Source: Paraburkholderia phenoliruptrix
GTDB lineage: Bacteria; Pseudomonadota; Gammaproteobacteria; Burkholderiales; Burkholderiaceae
Direction of reading: 5' to 3'
Assembly: GCF_902859825.1 (NCBI RefSeq)
Contig: NZ_CADIKB010000038.1
Location: forward strand, 1 to 52,849
DNA: 52,849 nucleotides
How positions within the stretch are numbered: position 1 is the stretch's first letter; each line of letters opens with the position of its first letter. The position numbers were made by a program, and so were the translations under genes. A model generated the notes under the pieces. That model worked only from the letters and a program-made list of their open reading frames with translations. It did not search any database and had not been told where the DNA came from. Shown one piece after another: positions 8,648 through 17,000 of this stretch.

Positions 8648-10636
8648 TCACCGCCGCAACAACCACATCAAATACGGCCCGCCCAGCAGCGTCGCAATCA
8701 CGCCCGCCGGCATCTGCTGCGGAAAAATCAGGTTCCGCCCGAGCCAGTCGGACAGCACCATCAGCAAGCCGCCGATCAGCGCCGCCACGAGCATCTGCGA
8801 ACGCGCGCGCGCAAACCCCAGCAGCCGCGCGAGATGCGGCGCCATCAGGCCGACAAACGACATGGGTCCAATCACCACCGTCGCGCCCGCCGTCAGTATC
8901 GCGGCAAGCACGAGCAGCATCAGGCGCGCGCGCTGTGCGCCGACGCCGAGCGCATTGGCCACGTTGGCGCCGAGCGGCAGGATCTCCAGCCAGCGCGCGG
9001 CCAGATACGCGACGCACACCGCGACGACCGTGCACGCGCCGACCGCGATTGCCGTCGCGGGCACGATCAGGTAGGTCGAGCCGTACTGCAGCGGACGCAA
9101 CAGGTTCGCATACGCGCCGCCGCTCGCCGTCGCGAGCATGACGACCGCCTGCGAGAATGCACTGATGGCGATGCCCGCGAGCAGCACGTGCTCCGGCGCG
9201 AAACCGCTGCGGCGCCCCAGCGCGACGATCATCACGAGACAGATCAGCGCGCCCGCCGACGATCCCGCGAGCAACACCGGCGTGGACGGCGCAGCCGCCA
9301 CCACCGCCGCGGCCAGCATGCCGAGCATCGCGCCGCCGCTCACGCCGAGCAGATCGGGACTCGCCATCGGATTGCCGGTGACCCGCTGCAGAATTGTGCC
9401 GGCCAGCGCTACCATGACACCGGCACCGAGCGAGGCGACGAGCCGCGGCACGCGCCAGAACCAGACGCCGCTCCACTGCTGCGCGCCGCTCCATTGCCAG
9501 CCGTGCAGCGTCATCGAAAAACACAGCGACACGACGACCGCAGCGACGAGCAGGCCGCCCAGCAGCAGTGCGGGCACGGTCAATGCGCGACGGGGCGGCG
9601 CACTGTCAGCGGACGCGGGACGCGGCGCCTCGATATGCACGCGGCGCAGCATCCACAGCAGCAGCGGGCCGCCGCAGAGCGCGACCGCGGCGCCCGTCGG
9701 CAGCAATTCGCCGAGCACGCTGGGCAAGCTCTGCACCGCCTGATCCGCGATGGCGAGCAGCAGCGCGCCCACGAGCGGCGCCCACAGCAACTGGTCGCGC
9801 ACGCGGCGGGCGCCCATCAGACGCGCGAGCACGGGGCCGCCCAAACCAATGAAGCCGATCACGCCGACGGCACTCGCCACGAACGCGCTCAACGTCACGG
9901 CGACGCCGAGCGCGAGGGGCCGGGTCCATTCGAGCGACATGCCGAGCTGGCTCGCGCTGCCGTCGTCGAGTGAAAACAGCGTGAGCGGGCGCACCAGCAG
10001 CGCCGCGGCAATCCCGCAGACCAGCACGCGCGGCAGCAGCCAGACGACGTTTGCCCAACCGTTCTGCACGAGGGAGCCGCCGCCCCAGATGAACACCGCC
10101 GTGAGCGAACGCTCGAACACGATAGTTAGGATAACGGATAATGCCCCGCAGTACAGATTGACGATCATCCCCGCCAGCACGATAGAGACCGCGGCGAAGC
10201 CCTTGCGCCACGCCATCGTCATGGTGGCGAGCATCGCGAGCGCGGCACCCGCCAGCGCGACGGTGAAGCGCATGTCCGCGGCGAGCGCGGGCGCGGTCAC
10301 CGCGGCGATCGTCAACGCCAGATAGGCGCCCGCCGACACGCCGAGCGTCAGCGGCTCGGCCAGCGGATTGCGCAGCACCTGCTGGAACACCACGCCCGCC
10401 AGCGACAGCGCCGCGCCGGCGATCAGCGCGATGGCCAAGCGCGGCAGCCAGCCGTAACGCACGACGAGTTGCGGCAGCGAGGCGTCCGTGCCGGACAGCA
10501 GCGCGCCTCGCCATTGTGCGACGGGCAGCCGCGCCGACAGTGTGTGATAAACGAGCCACACCGCCAGCGCCAGCAGCAGCGCGGGCAGCCGCCAGGCGCG
10601 CGGCGCGGCGGCCACAGTCATCGTCGAGCGGTTCAT
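8648..10636 (-). CDS. fhuB: FhuB-like iron-siderophore ABC permease (double length)
   Basis: A 662-residue inner-membrane permease made of two tandem BtuC/FecCD-type halves, as in FhuB. Each half carries the conserved sequence around TM2-TM3: 'RLAIALIAGAALSLAG' with 'NPLAEPLTLGVSAGA' in the first, and 'RLVASLGAGVMVALAG' with 'NPMASPDLLGVSGGA' in the second. About 20 membrane segments are expected. It moves the ferric siderophore from the binding protein at 10633-11553 into the cytoplasm. Its ATG overlaps the stop codon of that gene (ATGA), so the two are translationally coupled. The likely ATPase partner is 27 kb away at 40104-40922 in the same gene cluster. It is the last gene of the minus-strand locus. 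Confidence 0.92.
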   Translation of the reverse strand: MNRSTMTVAAAPRAWRLPALLLALAVWLVYHTLSARLPVAQWRGALLSGTDASLPQLVVRYGWLPRLAIALIAGAALSLAGVVFQQVLRNPLAEPLTLGVSAGAYLALTIAAVTAPALAADMRFTVALAGAALAMLATMTMAWRKGFAAVSIVLAGMIVNLYCGALSVILTIVFERSLTAVFIWGGGSLVQNGWANVVWLLPRVLVCGIAAALLVRPLTLFSLDDGSASQLGMSLEWTRPLALGVAVTLSAFVASAVGVIGFIGLGGPVLARLMGARRVRDQLLWAPLVGALLLAIADQAVQSLPSVLGELLPTGAAVALCGGPLLLWMLRRVHIEAPRPASADSAPPRRALTVPALLLGGLLVAAVVVSLCFSMTLHGWQWSGAQQWSGVWFWRVPRLVASLGAGVMVALAGTILQRVTGNPMASPDLLGVSGGAMLGMLAAAVVAAAPSTPVLLAGSSAGALICLVMIVALGRRSGFAPEHVLLAGIAISAFSQAVVMLATASGGAYANLLRPLQYGSTYLIVPATAIAVGACTVVAVCVAYLAARWLEILPLGANVANALGVGAQRARLMLLVLAAILTAGATVVIGPMSFVGLMAPHLARLLGFARARSQMLVAALIGGLLMVLSDWLGRNLIFPQQMPAGVIATLLGGPYLMWLLRR

Positions 10637-11553
10637 TGCGTGACTCCTTTAAGCGCTGTGGCGAGGCTGTCGGCGAAACGCATCGACGCAACCACCCCGC
10701 CGAGCGCCGGCAGCGGGCCGATGTTTCGCACGCGGTTTTGCCTCACGAACGGCAACGCGTTCCACAGCGGGCTTCGCGCGAGTTGCGCGGCGACACCGGG
10801 CGGCACGCCGATGGTGACGACTTGCGCATCCGCCTGTTGCGCGAGCGCGCCGAGGTCTGCTTCGGTCATGCCTTGTGGGTCGGCCATGCCCTGCCACGCG
10901 TTGCGGATTCCGAGCGCGCCGAGCACGCCGCCAAAAAGGCTGTTGTTGCCGAACACGGCGATATGCCGGTCGTCGATCGGACGCAGTAAATAGACGGGGC
11001 GCCTCGTCGCACGAAAATCCGCAAGACGCCCGGACGCCGCGGCCAGATTCGCCGCGGCTTGCGCGATCAGCGCATCGGCTGCGGCGTCGCGGCCGAGCGC
11101 AGCGGCGAGCGTGCGCGTGGCGTCCCGAACTGCCGGATACACGTCGATGCCGGGACCGAACAGCTGGACCGTCAGCGTGGGCGCAATCCGCTCGAGCAAC
11201 GCGCGCAGCGGCGCGTGCCATGGCGTGATGACGATGAGCTCGGGCTGCAGCGCCGCAAGTACCTCGAAATTCGGCTGATACAGCAAGCCTGTATCGACAA
11301 CCTGCGGCGGCAAGGCCGGCACGCCGTCGAGCTTCGCATACCACGAGGGACGCGAAACGCCGACGGGCACCATGCCGAGCGACAGCGCGACTTCCGTCAA
11401 CGGCCAGTCGAGCACGACGACGCGCGTGGGCGGCTCCTTCGCTGCGCCGTCAGCCGCGCCGACCGCGGCGCGTGCGAATGGCGTGAGCGCTACCGCGCTC
11501 AAACCGGCAAGCGCGAGGCGTCGCTTGTGGCGAACCGCGACACGTGCCGTCAT
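10633..11553 (-). CDS. fhuD: FhuD-like periplasmic siderophore-binding protein
   Basis: About 306 residues. It has an N-terminal export signal with a pair of arginines (HKRRLALAGLSAVALTPFARA), possibly Tat-type, then the class III substrate-binding fold seen in 'RVVVLDWPLTEVALSLGMVPVGVS', 'PNFEVLAALQPELIVITPWH' and 'FGGVLGALGIRNAW'. It would carry the ferric hydroxamate- or diazeniumdiolate-type siderophore from the receptor to the permease. The ATG at 11553 is preferred; the frame continues to 11574 but only via a TTG codon. It is 46 bp after the receptor gene and overlaps fhuB by 4 bp, forming a receptor-binding protein-permease unit. Confidence 0.88.
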   Translation of the reverse strand: MTARVAVRHKRRLALAGLSAVALTPFARAAVGAADGAAKEPPTRVVVLDWPLTEVALSLGMVPVGVSRPSWYAKLDGVPALPPQVVDTGLLYQPNFEVLAALQPELIVITPWHAPLRALLERIAPTLTVQLFGPGIDVYPAVRDATRTLAAALGRDAAADALIAQAAANLAAASGRLADFRATRRPVYLLRPIDDRHIAVFGNNSLFGGVLGALGIRNAWQGMADPQGMTEADLGALAQQADAQVVTIGVPPGVAAQLARSPLWNALPFVRQNRVRNIGPLPALGGVVASMRFADSLATALKGVTQ

Positions 11554-11599
11554 GAGGACGCGAGCCGCGTGCAAAGCGTCCGCCGCTTGCGCATGGCCA

Positions 11600-13795
11600 T
11601 CACCATTGGTAACGCGCCGTCCCGAGCACGGTGCGCGTCGCGCCCCAGTAGCACACCGCCGCTGTCGTGCAGTAGGAGATGTACTCGCGGTCGAACACGT
11701 TGTTCAGATTGAGCGACAGGCGCCAGTTCTGGATGTCGTAATGCGCGCCCACATCGACCAGCACGCGTCCGGGCACCGTGAACGTGTTGGCTGCATCGCC
11801 CGCTGAACTGCTGATGTAACGCACGCCGGAACCGACGCCGAAGTTGCGCAGCGGTCCGCGGTGGAACGTGTAATCGGCCCACAGCGAAGCCGTATTGCGC
11901 GGCGTGATGGTCGGCCGCTTGCCCAGATTGATCATCGTGCTGTTCGTTACCTCCTGATTCAGGTAGGTGTACGAAGCAATCACTTTCACGTCTGCGGTGA
12001 GATTCGCGTGCGCTTCGAATTCGAGACCGCGCGAGCGGATCTGGCCGGTTTGCACCGCGTTGGTCGGATGGTTCGGATCGGTCACCGACACGTTGTCCTG
12101 CGTCAGCGTGAACGCGGCGAGCGAGAAGAAGCCGTCGAACCACTTCGGCTGATAGCGCACGCCCGCCTCGACCTGGCGCCCTCTCGTTGGCGAGAACGGT
12201 GCGCCGGAATACGTCGCGCCGAGCACCGGCTGGAACGAGCGCGAATAGCTGAGATACGGCGCGATGCCGTTCTCGAACTCATAAGCAAGTCCGGCACGCC
12301 AAGTGAACGCATGATCGTTCGAATGGTAGGTCGTGCCGGCGCCCGTCGTGAGCAAGGTGGTTTGCTGATTGCCGCCCGTCCAGTCCTCGCGCACGCCGAC
12401 CGTCAGCACCCAGTTGCGCCAACGCGCTTCGTCCTGCGCATACACGCCGACCGTGCTCAACGAATAATCGAGGCGCGTGTTGGCCTGCTGCGTCGGCAGC
12501 GACGCGAAGTTCGGGTTGTACAGATCGACTGTGCCGAGCACGGAATTGCCTTCCGTGTCGCCGAGCATCGAGCGCTGATAGTCGAGACCGAACAGCAACG
12601 TGTGCTGGATCTGCCCCGTCGTGACTTTCGCCTGCGCGTGCGTGTCGACCTGAAATTGCGTGTAGTGCTCGTTGTCGACGTTGCCCCACATCGACACAAT
12701 GCGCTGATTGGCGCCGAGCGCGCTCGTCACCGAAGTCTGGTAGTAATGCTGGTCGATGTGCAGATAGCGCAGGTTCTGCGACACGCTGATCTTGTCGTTG
12801 ATCGCGTGGTCGAACTGATAGCCGAACCAGTATTGCGTGCGATGCATGCCGTCGCGGTTCGGATCGCCGAAATATTTGTCCGGCCCGAGCTGACCGTTCG
12901 GGTTACTAAACAGTGTCGCGCCTGCCGGCACGGGATTGAACAGGCCGCCGTTCGGGTCGCGCTGGAAACTGCCCTGCAGCGTGAACGTGGTGTCGCGGTC
13001 CGGACGGATCGTGACCGAAGGTGCGATGGCAAGCCGCTGGTCCTTGATCTCGCTAACCTGTGTCTCCGCCGTGCGGGCCACGCCTGTGACGCGGTACAGC
13101 ACGGTGCCGTTCGCGTCGACCGGACCGCTCAGGTCGAAGCCCAGTTGATAGTTATTGTGGTTGCCGACCTGCATCATCACTTCGTGATACGGCTGCTCCA
13201 TCGGCAGCTTGCTCACGTAGTTGACGAGGCCGCCCGGACTGCCCTGCCCGTACAGCACGGACGCGGGACCATGCAGCACTTCCATGCGCTCCATGAAGTA
13301 AGGGTCGATGCGCGGCGTCGCGAAACGCGGCGACTGGTATAGATGCAGGCCGTCCAGATACGAGTCGAGCGTGAAGCCGCGACCGTACAGCTGATCGAAG
13401 CGGATGTCGGTGCCGTCCTGCGAGTAGACGCCCGGCGTGTAGCGCAGCGCCTGGTCGACGGTCTGCGCGCCCTGATCGTCCATCTGCTGACGCGTGATGA
13501 CGGACACGCTCTGCGGACTCGTGAGCAACGAGGCATCCGTCTTGGTGCCGGTCATCGAGCGTTTGGCGACATAGCCGACGCCCGGCCCTTGCGGATCTTC
13601 AGCAGAGCTACGCACCTGAACAGCGGGCAATTCCTTCGCCGCGCCGGTGCCGGCGCCGGAGGCCGCAGGCGGCGATTCCTGCGCGTGCGCGCCGGCCCCG
13701 GCCAAAGCCAGTATCGAAGCGACGTAGATTGGGCGCAGACGCGGCACACCGCGCGCGCGCAAAGCACTGCATTTCGCTGCCTTCTCAAGCTTCAT
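11600..13795 (-). CDS. TonB-dependent siderophore receptor (FhuA-like)
   Basis: A 731-residue outer-membrane receptor. It has a signal peptide (hydrophobic stretch ending AGAGAHA), a plug domain with 'SPQSVSVITRQQMDDQG', 'YGRGF', 'MEVLHGPASVLYGQGSPGGLVNYVSK', and a 22-strand barrel ending in Trp. A pair of cysteines near the C terminus (SYCTTAAVCYWG) is typical of FhuA-group receptors. It sits directly after the terminal NRPS gene and before fhuD/fhuB, so it is the most likely receptor for the peptide made here. The ATG at 13795 is chosen because it begins the signal peptide; the frame extends to 13897 without support. A Fur-like palindrome lies 92-116 bp upstream. Confidence 0.93.
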   Translation of the reverse strand: MKLEKAAKCSALRARGVPRLRPIYVASILALAGAGAHAQESPPAASGAGTGAAKELPAVQVRSSAEDPQGPGVGYVAKRSMTGTKTDASLLTSPQSVSVITRQQMDDQGAQTVDQALRYTPGVYSQDGTDIRFDQLYGRGFTLDSYLDGLHLYQSPRFATPRIDPYFMERMEVLHGPASVLYGQGSPGGLVNYVSKLPMEQPYHEVMMQVGNHNNYQLGFDLSGPVDANGTVLYRVTGVARTAETQVSEIKDQRLAIAPSVTIRPDRDTTFTLQGSFQRDPNGGLFNPVPAGATLFSNPNGQLGPDKYFGDPNRDGMHRTQYWFGYQFDHAINDKISVSQNLRYLHIDQHYYQTSVTSALGANQRIVSMWGNVDNEHYTQFQVDTHAQAKVTTGQIQHTLLFGLDYQRSMLGDTEGNSVLGTVDLYNPNFASLPTQQANTRLDYSLSTVGVYAQDEARWRNWVLTVGVREDWTGGNQQTTLLTTGAGTTYHSNDHAFTWRAGLAYEFENGIAPYLSYSRSFQPVLGATYSGAPFSPTRGRQVEAGVRYQPKWFDGFFSLAAFTLTQDNVSVTDPNHPTNAVQTGQIRSRGLEFEAHANLTADVKVIASYTYLNQEVTNSTMINLGKRPTITPRNTASLWADYTFHRGPLRNFGVGSGVRYISSSAGDAANTFTVPGRVLVDVGAHYDIQNWRLSLNLNNVFDREYISYCTTAAVCYWGATRTVLGTARYQW

Positions 13796-13886
13796 TCTTC
13801 TTGATCCCCATTCTTCTATCCCCGTGTCATGCGCGGCGTGTGGACGCCGTTTCCGGCGCCCCGTGATTTTCTCAAGTTGGCATCGT

Positions 13887-13911
13887 AATGTAAACAATAC
13901 TCGTTCGCATT
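13887..13911. promoter_or_regulatory. Extended Fur-like palindrome upstream of the receptor gene
   Basis: On the minus strand the half-sites AATGCGAA and TTTACATT are separated by 9 bases. The same half-sites, 3 bases apart, form the box before mbtH. The 6-base difference equals one Fur hexamer, so this may be a longer Fur array. The match to the classic 19-mer is only moderate. Confidence 0.5.
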
Positions 13912-14001
13912 CAATGTTAGAGGTTCGTGTTGGAAGGCGAGATAGGGCGGCGGGCGCGAAGGCTTAGGTAACTCGCCCGCTGAAATGCGAGCGGCCGCGG
14001 C

Positions 14002-17000
14002 TCAAGGCGCGCTCACCCGCTCACCTTCGCGGCCTCGTGGCAGCGCTTGCGCAAAGCACTGCGCAAGCTGCATCGCCAGCAGCGGATGGTGGACGATGCT
14101 CGAATGGCTCGCGTCGACGTCGAACTGATGCAGCCGGCCACGCGTGTGTTCCGCCCACGCCATCCTGCGTCGCGAATCGCCGACGCGCAGCGCGCGCCAC
14201 ACATGCAGGTCGCAGCCGATCCGCGGCAACGCATGCCGCGCCATCAAGCTCGCATGCAGGGCGTCGGCTGCGAGGGCGTCTCCGAGCAGAGACGGCTGCG
14301 CTTCTTCAAGCAGCGCGAGCGCGGACGCGGGCGCAGTGTCGTCGGCGGCGACGCGGTTGGCGTCGGCAGACCCGGCGCCCTCCTCCCGGTGCGTCGCAGT
14401 ATCGACAATGCCGACGAACGACACGCCCTCGCCGCGCCGCTCGGCATGGTCCGCGATGGCGATGGCGAGCCGGCCGCCGAAGGACCAGCCGAGCAGCGCG
14501 TAGTCGCCGTGCGGCTGCAGCGTTTCAATACAGTCGGCGTAATGCGCGGCGAGCGCCTCGAAAGTATTGCCTTGCCACGGCTCGCCGCGCAACGCGGGCG
14601 CCTGGATCGCGATGAGACTCACGCGACCGTTGAGCGCCTGAGCCAGCGTGCGGTACTCGCCGACCATGCCGTAGCCCGGGTGCAGGCAGAACAGCGTGGT
14701 GGGCGCGCCGAGCGCATTCAGCGGGACGGCCGCCGACGGCGCGGCGAGAGCGCGGGCGGGCGCGGCTTGCGGCCGGCGTCGCGCGAACCAGGCCGCGAGT
14801 GCGTCGGCGGATGGCACGGGCAGGCTTGCCTCATAGACGGCGCGCGCGGTCCAGCTCGCCGCGACCGCATCGTGCCGTGCGAGTCTTTCGAGCGGCTCGG
14901 GAACGGGCCGCCGCGGCGCGGGCGCCTCGGCTTCCGGCATGGCGGTGCGCAGATGTGCCACCAGGTCGCCCAGCGCGGATTCGAACGACGCGAACAGTTG
15001 TTCCGCAAGCGCATCGGATATGAACTGCGGTGCGTAGCCCCAGTTCAGTGCAAGCGAATCGCCGGCAATCCAGACGTTGATGTCGAGCGCGCGATCCGGC
15101 AGCTTTGCACGAGGCGCGATGGCGTCGCCCGACGCTTCGGTGGCGAAGCCAAAGCGGCTTGTCGGGTCGAAGGTTTGATCGAAGCGGCCCAGATAGTTGA
15201 AGGCGATCTCCGGCGTCGGCAACGCGCGTAGCGCCGACCGGCTTGCGGCATCCGCGCAACAGGCGAGCAGTCCCCAGCCGAGTCCGCGCAGCGGCACGGC
15301 CGCAAGACGCTCGCGCACGCGCAGCAACGCGTCCGCAGCGTGCGTGCCGCGCGGCAACGCGAGCGGATACTGGGTCGTGAACCAGCCCACGGTGCGGCTC
15401 AGGTCCACGCCGTCAATCACATCCTCGCGACCGTGGCCTTCGAGCTCGATCAGCACTTCGTCACGCGACACCCTATCGCCGACGGCGCGCGCAAGCGCCG
15501 CAAGCAGCACTTCGTCGACGCGCATGCGGTACGCGCGCGGTGCTTCGCGCACGAGCGAGACGGTCAGTTGTCGCGAGAGCTTTTTGAGCAGCGTCTTTTG
15601 CGGTTGCGGTTTCGGGGCGAGCGCCTGGAACAGCGGGCCGGCTTGCAAGGCGGGCGCGTCGAGTATGGTTTGCCACCATGCGAGCTCCGCCACGCGTTCT
15701 GATGATTCGGCATACTCATGAAGCGCCCGCACCCACGCACGCCATGGCATCGACGGCGCGGGGAGCTGGATCGGTTCAGCCCGTTCGGCCTGCTCGTACG
15801 CGCTTTGCAGCTCCTCGAGCAGCACGCGCCACGACACGCCGTCCACCGACAGGTGGTGAATCGCGATCAGCACGCGCGTCTCGTCCGGTGTCTCGAAGTG
15901 GCCGACGCGCCACACCGGTCCCTGCACGATATCGAGGCTCGACTGGATGCGCTCGCAGGCCGCCTTCAGGTCCGCTAACGAGCCGGGCGTTTCATGGCGA
16001 ACGACCGCGGTCTGCGGCGTCGGCGAGGTGTGCGCAGCGTCAGCCACCTGCTGCCACGCCCCTGCCTCCTGCACGAACCGCAAACGCAGCGCATCGTGAC
16101 GCGCCTCCAGCGCCGCCACCGCACGCTCCAGTGCCTCGGGCACGAGCCGCCCCTTCACCTTCAGCAGCACCGCCTGGTTCCAGTGCGATTCCCCGTGCGG
16201 ATAGCGCTCGAAGAACAGCCGCTGGATCGGCGTCAAGCCGAGTGCAGCGCCGTCGTCGGGTGCGTGAGCGCCAGGTGCATCCAGCCGCTGCGCGCGCTGC
16301 GCGAGCGCGGCCACCGTCGGATGCTCGAAGATCTGCCGCGGCGTGAGCCGCCAGCCCGCCTCGCGTGCGCGCGCGATGATCTGCAGGCTCTGGATCGAAT
16401 CGCCGCCCGCCTCGAAGAAGTTCTCCGTCACCCCCAGATCGTCACGCCCGAGCACGGCGCTCCAGATCGACAGCAGCGCGGATTCGACTTCGTTGGACGG
16501 CGCCACGCGCTCGCGTGCTTCGGCCTGCGGCGCCGGCAGCGCCGCGCGGTCGAGCTTGCCGTTGGGCATCCACGGCAGCCTGGCGAGCACCGTCACCGAC
16601 GACGGCACCATGTAGCCCGGCAGCTTCTGTTCGAGTTCGCGTTGCAGGTGGGCGGCGTCGGGCGTGGGCGCAGCTGCTGCGCTGGCGTCTGCTATTTCAC
16701 CACCAACCGCCACATACGCCGCGAGCCGCTGCTTCTGCCCTTCGCCCACGACCATCACCGCGGCCTCGCGCACGCCCTCGCACTGGCGCAGCACCGCCTC
16801 GATCTCGCCCAGCTCGATGCGCTGCCCGCGCAGCTTCACCTGCTGGTCCAGCCTTCCGAGAAATTCGACGGTGCCATCCGCGCGCATCCGGCACAGGTCG
16901 CCGCTGCGGTACACGCGCGCGCCCGGCTCGCCATACGGGTCCGGCACGAAGCGCTCAGCGGTGAGCCCCGCGCGCCCCAGATAGCCGCGCGCCACCGTCG

